NCBI RefSeq assembly: GCF_019090165.1 | Contig: NZ_JAHRIB010000141.1 | Location: 451,227-515,226, forward strand | Direction: 5' to 3' | DNA from: Streptomyces sp. BV286 | GTDB lineage: Bacteria; Actinomycetota; Actinomycetes; Streptomycetales; Streptomycetaceae | Length of the DNA stretch: 64,000 bases | In this document: in pieces, positions 41,518-50,111 of the stretch | How positions within the stretch are numbered: the stretch's first letter is position 1 | How the letters are laid out: each line of letters opens with the position of its first letter | The notes under the pieces: generated by a model | Databases searched by the model: none | What the model was told of the DNA's origin: nothing | The model's input: only the letters and a program-made list of their open reading frames with translations | Position numbers and translations under genes: made by a program

Positions 41518-41973
41518 TCACTTCAGATAGCGGCGCGCCGCGTCGAGGAATGCCAGCCGACTGGGACTGATATGAGCCCACACCTTCTCGTCCTGCGGTG
41601 CTTCCGGGTCGTCGGGGCCCTCTCTGAGCAGTTTCTGTACGGCGAACGCGACGCCCCGGGCAGCGCTGTTGACGTCGGAGGCGCACAGCATGTGGATCGT
41701 CTTCTGCTTCACCCACACCCTGTCGATGGCCTGCCGTTCCCGCGCATGCCACTGCTCGTCGGTCAGGTTGTGGTGATAGCGGTCCACGGCGACCCGTTCG
41801 GCCTCCTGAACCGCGGACAGGAATTCGATGAGGTGGGCGAGGCGTTCCTCCCGGCGCGCCGTCCGGTTCGAGGCGCGTCCTATGGAGTGCTGAGCCACCA
41901 ACGACATGAGTCCGCCGAGTACGACGCCGATGAGCGGCGAGAGCATTGTCCACACAGCGGACAACTGTGGCAC
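41518..41973 (-). CDS. hypothetical protein with one N-terminal membrane helix
   Basis: A protein of up to 151 residues (GTG 41973; ATG 41946 would remove nine). MLSPLIGVVLGGLMSLVAQHSIG is one membrane helix. The rest is a long charged helix (ARREERLAHLIEFLSAVQEAERVAVDRYHHNL) and a shorter one (EQWHARERQAIDRVWVKQKTIHML). This single-helix, coiled-coil type is common in Streptomyces and has no assigned function. It sits between the ECF41 locus and the carotenoid operon. No ribosome-binding site stands out. Confidence 0.7.
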   Translation of the reverse strand: MPQLSAVWTMLSPLIGVVLGGLMSLVAQHSIGRASNRTARREERLAHLIEFLSAVQEAERVAVDRYHHNLTDEQWHARERQAIDRVWVKQKTIHMLCASDVNSAARGVAFAVQKLLREGPDDPEAPQDEKVWAHISPSRLAFLDAARRYLK

Positions 41974-42108
41974 CGGCGGCTTTTGCTTATCCGGCCTATC
42001 CGATATTTCGGGGTGATGAATTTCGGTACGACGACAGCCACTTCCCCAATCGACGCGCCTGCGCCCTCAGCCGGCGCCTTCACCCGTTTCCCCGGGCGTC
42101 GTGCTGGT

Positions 42109-43137
42109 TCAGCCGGGGAACCGCCCCGTCGAGCGCAGTTGCCAGCGCCGCTCCGCGTAGGCGAGGTCGTCGCGCCACAGACGGGCGGCCGCGGCCCTCA
42201 TGAGCGGCCGCAGCACCGGCGCCATCCTGCGGGCCACGGTGAACCCGGGACGGTCCGACGCCGCCACGACGGCCTCCACCACCGTGGTCCGCGGCCTGCC
42301 CCGTTCGTCGGGGCCGAGCGGAGTCGCGTGGGTCTCGACCACCGACCCCTGCCCCTCGCCCTCCGTGATGTGCATGACGACCGTGCGCGGCTCGGGCGCG
42401 GTGAACACCGCCCGCACCGGCACGACGAGTCGTCCGGCGAGCTTGAAGGAGACGTCGACGGCAAAGCCGTCCTGGTCCGTGGCTGCCGCGCCCTCCGTGC
42501 CCGTCGCGGGCGTGTCGACGACGGTCAGGTCGACGAAGGAGTACGGATGGAACCACGCCCCGTGCCACGGGTCCAGGCGGTTGGCGACGATGTCCTCCGG
42601 CTCGCACCGGCCCACGCCCTCGTAGACGGCCGACACCGCTCCCGCCGGGGCGGGCCTGACCGGTACCACCGGTGCCTCCAGAGGGTGTTCGCCGCCCACG
42701 TCGTCCAGTCGCACCCACACGAGGACGCCGTCGTCGTGCGCGGGCAAGGGCTCCCAGCCCCCGAACGCATCGCCCCGCAGGGCGAGTCCGTGCCAGTGGC
42801 AGACGAGGGCGCCGCAGCGCACCGGACTGTCCCGGAGCGGAGCGCCCAGATGAGGGCAGACGCCCGGCCCGGCGACGAGTCGGCCCGAGGCGTCGCGCCA
42901 GACGACCACTTCCTGTCCGTCGACCGTCCGGGCCAGCGGCCGGTCGTCACGGATGTCCTCGGTGGCGCCTACGACGTACCAGTTGCCGGAGGGGCGCGCC
43001 TGGGCGCGCTTCAGGGCCTGGGCGATCACCGCGGGGCGGGCCTCACGCCAGGTGGGACGCTGCCGCTCCCACGCCAACGGGTTCTTGCGCAGCGACAGCG
43101 GAAATCGTCCGCGTCGAGCGGAACGGTCGGGACTCAC
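42109..43137 (-). CDS. crtV: Rieske oxygenase-like protein, crtV position
   Basis: A 342-residue protein. The Rieske 2Fe-2S domain (residues about 45-135) has CPHLG and CHWHG, the C-x-H and C-x2-H ligand pairs. Further on, NRLDPWHGAWFHP supplies D-x2-H-x4-H, the pattern of the mononuclear iron site of Rieske non-haem oxygenases, so it may hydroxylate or desaturate a carotenoid rather than merely transfer electrons. It is the last gene of crtE-I-B-V: GTG 43137 overlaps crtB's stop (GTGA). The name is given by position in the crtEIBV operon. Its pathway step is not established. Confidence 0.78.
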   Translation of the reverse strand: MSPDRSARRGRFPLSLRKNPLAWERQRPTWREARPAVIAQALKRAQARPSGNWYVVGATEDIRDDRPLARTVDGQEVVVWRDASGRLVAGPGVCPHLGAPLRDSPVRCGALVCHWHGLALRGDAFGGWEPLPAHDDGVLVWVRLDDVGGEHPLEAPVVPVRPAPAGAVSAVYEGVGRCEPEDIVANRLDPWHGAWFHPYSFVDLTVVDTPATGTEGAAATDQDGFAVDVSFKLAGRLVVPVRAVFTAPEPRTVVMHITEGEGQGSVVETHATPLGPDERGRPRTTVVEAVVAASDRPGFTVARRMAPVLRPLMRAAAARLWRDDLAYAERRWQLRSTGRFPG

Positions 43138-44174
43138 GTGATCTCCTCGTGCAGTGGTACCGCGCCGGGGGAGGCCCCAGCCGCCGCGGGCCTCGGGACG
43201 GGGCGTTCCCGCGATTTTGGTGACGCCGCCCGGCGAACCGCACGCCCGACCGCCTGAGCGGCCATCAGACGCGCCAGTCCGTCGACGGCCACCGCGGCAC
43301 GCCGTCGGCGGGGGACCACCGCGCGGCGGTGGAGCACCGCGTACCCGTCGTCGGCGACCGCGTCCAGGATTCCGCCGTACAGCACGAAGGCCGTGCGGAT
43401 GCACGGACGTGTCACCGGATCGAGCATCGCGATCCCCGGTGCGGCCTCGCGGTAGACGCCCCGGGTGAGGTCCTCGACGGCTTTCAGCGCCTCGGTGATC
43501 CTCCGGTCCCGGAGGCCGGTGCGGCGGCTCCAGCAGAGCAGCTCCCGGTCGACGCCGTGGGCGCCCAGCAGGTCGGCGGGCAGGTAGACCCGTCCCCGGT
43601 CGAGGTCCTCGCCCACGTCACGCAGGAAGTTGGTCAACTGGAAGGCCACGCCCAGGGCCGCCGCGTGCGGGGCCGCCTCCTCGCGGGGGACCACGGTTCC
43701 CAGGATCGGCAGCATCTGGAGCCCGATGACCGCCGCGGAACCGTGCATGTACGCACGCAGGTCGTCGTACGTCGGATAGTCCGTGATCTCCAGGTCGCTG
43801 CGCATGGACGCCATGAAGTCGCTGAAGTACTGGTGGTCGATGGCGTACCGGCGGGCCGTGTCGGCCAGTGCGAGTACCACCGGTTCGGGACTGTCACCGT
43901 CTCTGAGGCCCTGCGCGAGGCGTGTGTGGAGGCGGTCGAGGTCCGCGGCACGGCGCCGGGGCGCGATGCCGGGGTCCAGGGAGTCGACGATGTCGTCCGC
44001 CCAGCGGGCGAAACCGTAGAGGGCGTGGACGGCGGGACGCCGATGGACGGGCAGCAGCCGGGTGGCGAGGAAGTAGGTCCTGCCGTGCCGGGCGTTGAGC
44101 CGGCGGCATTGGGTGTAGGCGTCGCGCAGTGCCGGGTCGGTGATGCCCGCCGCGTCGAGTTCCCGGACGGTCAT
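43134..44174 (-). CDS. crtB: phytoene synthase
   Basis: A 346-residue squalene/phytoene synthase. First Asp-rich motif: ARWADDIVDSLD (DDIVD). Second: DVGEDLDRGRVYLP (DxxxD). Substrate-binding segments YAIDHQYFSDFMASMRSDLEITDYPTYDDLRAYMHGSAAVIGLQMLPILG are conserved. It condenses two geranylgeranyl-PP into phytoene. ATG 44174 overlaps crtI's stop (ATGA), and its own stop overlaps crtV's start (GTGA), so the operon is translationally coupled. The frame is open well upstream, but the overlap fixes the start. Confidence 0.95.
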   Translation of the reverse strand: MTVRELDAAGITDPALRDAYTQCRRLNARHGRTYFLATRLLPVHRRPAVHALYGFARWADDIVDSLDPGIAPRRRAADLDRLHTRLAQGLRDGDSPEPVVLALADTARRYAIDHQYFSDFMASMRSDLEITDYPTYDDLRAYMHGSAAVIGLQMLPILGTVVPREEAAPHAAALGVAFQLTNFLRDVGEDLDRGRVYLPADLLGAHGVDRELLCWSRRTGLRDRRITEALKAVEDLTRGVYREAAPGIAMLDPVTRPCIRTAFVLYGGILDAVADDGYAVLHRRAVVPRRRRAAVAVDGLARLMAAQAVGRAVRRAASPKSRERPVPRPAAAGASPGAVPLHEEIT

Positions 44175-45715
44175 GAGTGCGTTCCTTCCGGGGTGGCCGG
44201 CGCGGTGCGCCGGCGTTGTGGGCCGCGGGCCGCTTGCAGCCCGGTGATCCGGGCCGCGGCGAGCTTGCCGGAGAGCAGGACGGTCGGGACGCCGACGCCC
44301 GGTGTGGTGCCGCATCCCGCGAGCACGGCGTTGTCGGTGCCGCGGACCAGGTTGCGCGGCCGGAAAGGTCCGGTCTGGGCGAAGGTGTGGGCGGCCGAGA
44401 AGGGCGTTCCCGCCGCGTGCCCCTGGGCCTGCCAGTCGGCCGGGGTGACGAGTGTCTGCTCCTCGATGGCGTCGGTGATGCCGTCGAACCCGCGCCGCTC
44501 CAGCTCCCGCAGGACGCTGTCGCGGTAGCGCGGTGCGAGATCCGCCCAGGCGGTGGCGTCGGGTCCGATGTCGGTGTTCGGGCACGGGGCGAGGACGTAG
44601 TGGAGGTGGCGGCCGGGCGGCGCGAGCGAGGGGTCGGTGGCGGTGGGACGGGTGATGAGCAGTGAGGGGTCGCTCATCAGACGGCCGGTGCGGGTGAGTT
44701 CGTCGAAGGTGCGGTGCCACGGTGTCCCGAAGGACAGCGTGTGGTGGGCGAGTTGGGGCCAGGTCCGGTCGGTACCGGCGTGCAGGACGACGGCCGACGG
44801 CGCGTGCCTGATCCGCAGGGGCCGGCGGGGCGCGTGACCGAGGAGCCCGTACGCGACCGGCAGGTCGGGGGTGAGGACCACGGCGTCGCACGGGATGCGC
44901 TCCTGATCGGTGACGACGGCGGTGACGCGGGAGCCGGAGCGCTCCAGCCGCAGGACGTCCTGTCCGAAGCGCAGGTCAGCGCCCGCGTCAGCGGCGGCGT
45001 CCGCCATGGCCTGCGGCAGGGCGTGCATGCCGCCGCGGGGGAAGTACACGCCGGCGACGGTGTCCATGTAGGCGATCACGGCGTACGCGGCCAGGGCCCG
45101 GCTCGGCGGGACTCCGGCGTACAGCGACTGGAAGGAGAAGACGCGGCGCAGGCGTTCGTCGCGCAGGTGACGGCCGATCCCCGCGTCCAGGCGCCCGAAC
45201 CCGCCGAGTGCGGCGAGCCGTGCCAGGTCCGGTGTCAGCAGCTGGAACGGCGAGTCGAAGTTGGTGTCGATGAAGTGCCGCATCTGCGTCCGGTACAGCC
45301 GCTCCAGCCAGTGGCGCAGCCGCCGGTATCCCGCGGCCTCCTCGGCGCCCGCGAAGCGCTCGACCTCCGCCTCCATGGCCTCCGCGCCGGTGTGTACGTC
45401 GATGCTGCTGCCGTCGGCGAACAGGGCCCGGTAGGCCGGGTGGAGGGGGATGAGGTCGACGCGGTCGTGCAGACTCTCGCCGACCGCGGCGAAGGCTTCG
45501 TCGGCCAGGTGGGGCATGGTCAGCACGGTGGGGCCGGTGTCGATGCGGTAGCCGGCGCGGTCCAGGCGTCCGGCGCGGCCTCCGGGCAGGGTGTCGCGTT
45601 CCACGAGGGTGACCCGACGGCCCGCCCCCAGCAGGTGCAGGGTGGCCGCCAGGCCGGAGAGACCGGCGCCGACCACCACGACGTGGTCCGTGGGTCCGGG
45701 GACGCTTCTGGTCAT
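44171..45715 (-). CDS. crtI: phytoene desaturase
   Basis: A 514-residue CrtI-type FAD enzyme. Dinucleotide-binding motif VVVVGAGLSGLAATLHLLGAGRRVTLVERDTLPGGRAG, FAD-linked GYRIDTGPTVLTMP, MGGMHALPQAMADAA and the C-terminal LVRGTDNAVLAGCGTTPGVGVPTVLLSG are all present. It converts phytoene to lycopene by four desaturations. ATG 45715 overlaps crtE's stop, and the crtI stop overlaps crtB's start, both as ATGA. Confidence 0.95.
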   Translation of the reverse strand: MTRSVPGPTDHVVVVGAGLSGLAATLHLLGAGRRVTLVERDTLPGGRAGRLDRAGYRIDTGPTVLTMPHLADEAFAAVGESLHDRVDLIPLHPAYRALFADGSSIDVHTGAEAMEAEVERFAGAEEAAGYRRLRHWLERLYRTQMRHFIDTNFDSPFQLLTPDLARLAALGGFGRLDAGIGRHLRDERLRRVFSFQSLYAGVPPSRALAAYAVIAYMDTVAGVYFPRGGMHALPQAMADAAADAGADLRFGQDVLRLERSGSRVTAVVTDQERIPCDAVVLTPDLPVAYGLLGHAPRRPLRIRHAPSAVVLHAGTDRTWPQLAHHTLSFGTPWHRTFDELTRTGRLMSDPSLLITRPTATDPSLAPPGRHLHYVLAPCPNTDIGPDATAWADLAPRYRDSVLRELERRGFDGITDAIEEQTLVTPADWQAQGHAAGTPFSAAHTFAQTGPFRPRNLVRGTDNAVLAGCGTTPGVGVPTVLLSGKLAAARITGLQAARGPQRRRTAPATPEGTHS

Positions 45716-47052
45716 CGGACGGACCTCTCCGCGCCGGCGGTCAGCAGGAGCGGGACGGGCGTGTCGTCCTGCATGCCGCGTGGCGTGGGTGCGGGCCTGG
45801 GCCGGGCGGGGGGTCCCGCCGTGGCCTGCAGCAGTTCCCGCAGCCGCAGCCGGCCCTCCGGCTCGAGCGGGGCGGACTGCAGGTGGCGCATTCCCTGGGC
45901 GACCAGTCGCTGGATCCTCGCCTCGACGATGTCACGGGCGCCGGTGTCGACCAGTACGTCACGGACCTCGTCGAGGCAGCTCTCGGACAGGTCGGCGCGG
46001 CCGAGGGCCTGCCGCAGCAGGGCCAGGCCGTGCCGGTTGCCGGTCGCCTCGGCGCGGGCCTGCGCCAGGGCGACGAGGTAGGTGGGCTTGCCGGCCCGGA
46101 TGTCCCCGCCCGTGGGCTTGCCGGTGTGCCGGGGGTCGCCGAAGACGTCGTCGAGGTCGTCACGGAGCTGGAAGGCGATCCCGACGCGGCGGCCCGCCGA
46201 GCACAGGGCCTCGGTGCGCGCGGCATCCGCTCCGGCGAGGGCGGCTCCGAGCGCCAGCGGGCGCTCCACGGAGTACAGGGCGCTCTTGAGGCAGGCGGCA
46301 CGGAGCGCGCGGGCCAGGGAGCGGGAGGAGGTGACCTGGCCGTGGATGTCCAGGTACTGCCCGGCGACCATCTCGGTCCGCATGGCGCTCCACAGGGCGC
46401 GTACGGTGGCCGGCGCCGTGTCGATGGTCGCGACGATGTCGTCCGCCCAGGCCAGGGCCAGGTCCCCGGCGAGGATCGCGGCGGCTTCGCCGAAGCGCGG
46501 GCCGAGTGAGGGCGCAACGCTGTCGGCGTACTGAGCGGCGACGTCCGCGTGCAGGGCGAGCCGTCCCCGGCGCAGCCGCGAGCCGTCCATCACGTCGTCG
46601 TGGACCAGGGCGCAGGTCTGGATGAGTTCCAGGGCGGAGCCGACGCGGAGGGCGGCTTCTGCCTCGCCCGGGCCGCCGCCGCAGGCACGCAGCGCCCACC
46701 ACACGAAACGGGCGCGCGTGCGCTTGCCGCCGTTGAGGGTGAAGCGCGCGACGCGTTCGGCGAGGTCCCGGCCGAACGTCGGGTCCAGGGCGCTGGCGCG
46801 CTCCGCCCGCTCGGCCAGATGGTCTTCGAGGACGTGCCCCACGGCCGCGGAGACGTCACTGTCGATGGCGTGCAGATCGTCCACGTCCAGCGGGAACCGC
46901 GGCGGCGGCGGATCGCCCGCCGTCGCATGCCCGGGGCCGGGGTGTCCGCCCCGCACACGGGCGAGGTCGTCCGCGCGGGCACGCGGGGGCTCGGGATGAG
47001 GGCCGGGCGCCGTCCCGGACACGGCGTGATCCTTGGCCTCGCTGGAGCGCAT
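45712..47052 (-). CDS. crtE: geranylgeranyl diphosphate synthase
   Basis: A 446-residue polyprenyl synthase, longer than usual because of a charged N-terminal tail of about 65 residues (Pro/Arg/Ala-rich, no known domain). First Asp-rich motif: LVHDDVMDGSRLRRGRLALH (DDxxD). Second: QLRDDLDDVFGD. GGKRTRARF is the substrate-binding loop. It makes geranylgeranyl-PP for phytoene synthesis. ATG 47052 follows GAGAGGA. It is the first gene of the operon, divergent from the ECF sigma gene; the 324-base intergenic region holds a 6-bp dyad. Confidence 0.93.
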   Translation of the reverse strand: MRSSEAKDHAVSGTAPGPHPEPPRARADDLARVRGGHPGPGHATAGDPPPPRFPLDVDDLHAIDSDVSAAVGHVLEDHLAERAERASALDPTFGRDLAERVARFTLNGGKRTRARFVWWALRACGGGPGEAEAALRVGSALELIQTCALVHDDVMDGSRLRRGRLALHADVAAQYADSVAPSLGPRFGEAAAILAGDLALAWADDIVATIDTAPATVRALWSAMRTEMVAGQYLDIHGQVTSSRSLARALRAACLKSALYSVERPLALGAALAGADAARTEALCSAGRRVGIAFQLRDDLDDVFGDPRHTGKPTGGDIRAGKPTYLVALAQARAEATGNRHGLALLRQALGRADLSESCLDEVRDVLVDTGARDIVEARIQRLVAQGMRHLQSAPLEPEGRLRLRELLQATAGPPARPRPAPTPRGMQDDTPVPLLLTAGAERSVR

Positions 47053-47207
47053 CCCGGTTCCTCTCGTCGCGTTCGTTCTGGGTGTCTGACTGAAACGCTT
47101 TCCGCGCTTGAGGCCTCCGCGGATGCGCCGGACGGGCGAGAAAGTGCGCCCGGTCCCCACCGTTGGGCCGGTCGGGCGAGGACACATCGCCGCGCATCGC
47201 GGAAAGT

Positions 47208-47237
47208 GATGCAGAGACGATGCAAGTTGAGGCATCG
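47208..47237. promoter_or_regulatory. candidate operator between crtE and the sigma gene
   Basis: CGATGC (47218-47223), eight bases, GCATCG (47232-47237) is a perfect 6-bp dyad, and a third GATGC lies at 47208-47212. It is central in the divergent crtE/sigma region and could bind a light- or B12-responsive MerR-type regulator, none of which is encoded nearby. Confidence 0.4.
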
Positions 47238-47376
47238 GTGGGACTTCTCGCAGGGTGATGGAGCCGAGCCCCTCCGAGACCGATATCGGGCACGCCGGGG
47301 GTAGACGACTTCGGCCGGACCACTTCCGCCCCCGCGACACGGAACGGCCATCGCGCCCGCACGAGGAGCAGACACC

Positions 47377-47997
47377 ATGGCTGCACAACAGGTCACAGAG
47401 CAGACCCGCGACAGCGTCCCGCTGTGGGCTCCGGCGGAGGAGCCCTTGGCCGACGAGGAACTCGCCGCGCGTTTCGCCGCCGGTGACGAGGCCGGTCTGG
47501 CCGCGGCCTACCACCGGTGGGGCACCCTGGTGCACACACTGGCGCGGCGTTCTCTCGGGGACGTCCGCGAGGCGGAGGACGTCACACAGACGGTGTTCCT
47601 CGCGGCCTGGCGGGGCCGCGCCGGATTCGCCCCGGAGCGCGGCGCCCTGGGCGCGTGGCTCGTCGGGATCACCCGCCGGAAGATCGTCGACGCCCTGTCC
47701 GCGCGCACCCGGCGGGCGGAACTCGTGGTGGCGGCCGGCGCCCGGATGTCCGTCGGGCCCGGGGACGGTGACACCCCGGCGGCCGTGCTCGACCGGGTCG
47801 TGGTGGGCCATGAACTCGCCAAGCTGCCCGCCGCCCAGCGCCGCGTACTCACCCTCGCCTTCTACGACGACCTGACGCAGACGCAGATCGCCGAAGTCAC
47901 CGGATGGCCGCTGGGCACGGTCAAGAGTCACGCCAGGCGCGGACTCCACCGACTCGGGCGCCGCCTCGAGGACGACGATCTCCAGCGGGCATGCTGA
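47377..47997 (+). CDS. ECF sigma factor of the carotenoid cluster
   Basis: A 206-residue ECF sigma factor. Region 2: YHRWGTLVHTLARRSLGDVREAEDVTQTVFLAAWRGRAGF. Region 4: LPAAQRRVLTLAFYDDLTQTQIAEVTGWPLGTVKSHARRGLHRLG. It resembles the SigK/LitS-like group. In other streptomycetes a light-induced ECF sigma drives crt genes, and this position, divergent from crtE and upstream of crtY, suggests the same role. There is no adjacent anti-sigma or MerR light sensor. ATG 47377. The symbol is left open because similarity to LitS was not measured. Confidence 0.9.
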   Translation: MAAQQVTEQTRDSVPLWAPAEEPLADEELAARFAAGDEAGLAAAYHRWGTLVHTLARRSLGDVREAEDVTQTVFLAAWRGRAGFAPERGALGAWLVGITRRKIVDALSARTRRAELVVAAGARMSVGPGDGDTPAAVLDRVVVGHELAKLPAAQRRVLTLAFYDDLTQTQIAEVTGWPLGTVKSHARRGLHRLGRRLEDDDLQRAC

Positions 47998-48142
47998 GGC
48001 GGGCGAGCCGACCCGATCAGAGCGCCGCCGACGACAACCCGGCCGGCCCTGCATCCGCGCGGGCCCCGCGGAGTGAAGGACCTTCGACAGGTCACCGGCT
48101 GCGCGCGCACCTCCGGTGGAACGCGCAGGGAGGGAGCGGTTC

Positions 48143-49336
48143 GTGCTGGACGCCGAGGTGGCCATCGTGGGCGCGGGAGCCGCGGGACTGTCCCTCGCCC
48201 ACCGGCTCGCGTCCCCCGCTTCCGGAGCCCGGAGTGTGACCGCCGTCCTGGTGGACGCCCCACCCGGTCCGCTCCGCCCGCCGAGCCGCACATGGTGCTT
48301 CTGGGAGCAGGGCCCCGGGCCGTACGACGAGGCCCTGACCGCCGCGTGGCGGCAGCTCAGGGTCCACACCCCCGACGGCCGTGTGGCCGCGGACGACATC
48401 ACGCCTCTCACGTACAAGATGCTGCGCTCCGACGACTTCGAGCGCCTCGTCGCCCGCGATCTGGCGCGCAGCGACGACGTCCGTCGACTCGAGGCGACCG
48501 TCGAGACCGTGGACGGCATCGCCGACGGAGCGGAGATCCGCGGACGCACCCGCCTAGGACGCCCCGTGACGGTGCGCGCCCGCTGGGTCTTCGACTCCAG
48601 GCCGCTCGGCAGCCTTCCGGCGGCCCGCACCACTCTGCTGCAGCACTTCCACGGCTGGTTCGTCCGGACCGACCGGCCGGTGTTCGATCCCGGCACGGTG
48701 GAGCTCATGGACTTCCGGGTCCCGCAGCCGCCGCAGGGACTCGCCTTCGGTTACGTCCTGCCCACCGGCCGCCACGAAGCACTCGTGGAGTACACCGAGT
48801 TCTCCGGCGCCGTACTGCCCCGCGAGGCCTATGACACCGCCCTGCGCCGCTATGCCGAGGACGTGCTGCGCCTCGGCCACTTCGAGGTCACCTCGACCGA
48901 GACCGGCGTGATTCCCATGACCGACGCGCGCTTCGCCCGCAGGTCTGCGCCGTCCGTCTTCCGCATCGGTGCCGCGGGAGGCGCCACCCGGCCGTCCACG
49001 GGCTACACCTTCTCCGCCGTGCAACGCCAGACGCAAGCCGTCGCGGACGCTTTGCGCACGGGCCGCAACCCCATGCCTCCGCCCGCCCACTCGGCGCGCT
49101 CGCGTGCCATGGACGCGGTGATGCTGCGAGCCCTGGACAGCGGCCGGGTGGACGGGGCCGCGTTCTTCGCGCGGCTCTTCTCCCAGGTTCCGATGGAACG
49201 ACTGCTCCGCTTCCTCGACGGCACGACCCGCCTCCACGAAGACCTGTCCCTCGGCATCCACACACCCGTACTGCCCATGCTCCGCTCCGCGGCGGAGCTG
49301 TCCTGGCTTCCCCGCCGGCCCTTTCCCGGACCCTGA
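48143..49336 (+). CDS. crtY: lycopene cyclase
   Basis: A 397-residue CrtY-type cyclase. The dinucleotide motif is VAIVGAGAAGLSLAHRLA; WCFWEQ, LTYKMLRSDDFERLV, FHGWFV and ATRPSTGYTFSAVQRQTQAVADAL are characteristic of the bacterial lycopene-cyclase family. It makes beta-carotene from lycopene by closing both ends. GTG 48143 follows GGGAGGGAG; the frame is open to GTG 48116, which lacks such a site. It starts 145 bases after the sigma gene and 19 bases before crtT. Confidence 0.93.
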   Translation: MLDAEVAIVGAGAAGLSLAHRLASPASGARSVTAVLVDAPPGPLRPPSRTWCFWEQGPGPYDEALTAAWRQLRVHTPDGRVAADDITPLTYKMLRSDDFERLVARDLARSDDVRRLEATVETVDGIADGAEIRGRTRLGRPVTVRARWVFDSRPLGSLPAARTTLLQHFHGWFVRTDRPVFDPGTVELMDFRVPQPPQGLAFGYVLPTGRHEALVEYTEFSGAVLPREAYDTALRRYAEDVLRLGHFEVTSTETGVIPMTDARFARRSAPSVFRIGAAGGATRPSTGYTFSAVQRQTQAVADALRTGRNPMPPPAHSARSRAMDAVMLRALDSGRVDGAAFFARLFSQVPMERLLRFLDGTTRLHEDLSLGIHTPVLPMLRSAAELSWLPRRPFPGP

Positions 49337-49355
49337 CCCGGCACGAAGGAGACCT

Positions 49356-50111
49356 GTGCAACCCGACCGAGGAGACCGCATGCCCCTGCTGCGCGACGAG
49401 GGCCTGGCCGCCGCGTTCGACCACGCCTCTCGCAGCTACGACACACTGGTTGCCGCCAACCCCGGATACCACGCCCACCTGCGCCGTTCGGCGCGCCGCC
49501 TGGGCCTGTCCCACAGCCGGGGCGCCCTTCGTGTGCTGGACCTCGGCTGCGGCACCGGGGCCTCGACGGCCGCGCTGGCCACGGTTCTTCCCGACGCCGA
49601 GATCACCGCCGTGGACGCCTCCGCCGGAATGCTGGAGCGCGCCGCCGGCAAACCGTGGCGCGACGGTGTGACCTTCGTGCAGGCTCCCGCCGAACGGCTG
49701 GCGGAAGCAGGCGTGCGGGGACCGTTCGACGCGGTGTTCGCGGCGTACCTGTTCCGCAACGTCGCCGATCCCGACGCCGTGCTCGATGCCGTACGCGAGG
49801 CGCTGGCGCCGGGGGGACGACTGGCGGTGCACGAGTACACCCTCAGCGGCCGGACCGCCCACCGCGCGGTGTGGACGGGTGTGTGCCGGGGCCTGGTCCT
49901 GCCCGTCGCCACCGCCCTCGGCGACGGCACCCTCTATCGCCACCTGTGGCGCAGCGTCGTGGAGTTCGACACGGCGAGCGACTTCGCCGCGCGGGTTCGC
50001 TCCGCCGGCTTCCAGGACGTACGGGCGCTGCCCCTGCCGGGTTGGCAGACCGGCATCACGCACACGATCGTCGCCCGCCGACCGGGCACAGCCGCGGAGA
50101 CGGGGCGATGA
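49356..50111 (+). CDS. crtT: carotenoid-cluster methyltransferase
   Basis: A 251-residue class I methyltransferase. SAM motif I is VLDLGCGTGAST; DAEITAVDASAGMLERAA and APGGRLAVHEYT follow. It resembles UbiE/COQ5-type enzymes. In Streptomyces isorenieratene clusters a crtT methyltransferase lies between crtY and crtU, but its exact step is unclear. GTG 49356 follows AAGGAG; ATG 49380 is an alternative. The stop overlaps crtU's start as ATGA. Confidence 0.9.
   Translation: MQPDRGDRMPLLRDEGLAAAFDHASRSYDTLVAANPGYHAHLRRSARRLGLSHSRGALRVLDLGCGTGASTAALATVLPDAEITAVDASAGMLERAAGKPWRDGVTFVQAPAERLAEAGVRGPFDAVFAAYLFRNVADPDAVLDAVREALAPGGRLAVHEYTLSGRTAHRAVWTGVCRGLVLPVATALGDGTLYRHLWRSVVEFDTASDFAARVRSAGFQDVRALPLPGWQTGITHTIVARRPGTAAETGR

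Noticed and set aside
41336..41530. possible 64-codon gene in the gap after the decarboxylase promoter
   Set aside because: No ribosome-binding site, no family and overlap with the end of the minus-strand membrane protein gene.
42109..42718. minus-strand frame within the Rieske gene starting near 42718
   Set aside because: It is Gly/Arg-rich in a different frame from the Rieske motifs, with no domain.
45712..48708. 998-codon reading of crtE extended far upstream
   Set aside because: The extension runs through the divergent sigma and crtY genes. ATG 47052 has a proper ribosome-binding site and gives the expected enzyme plus a modest tail.
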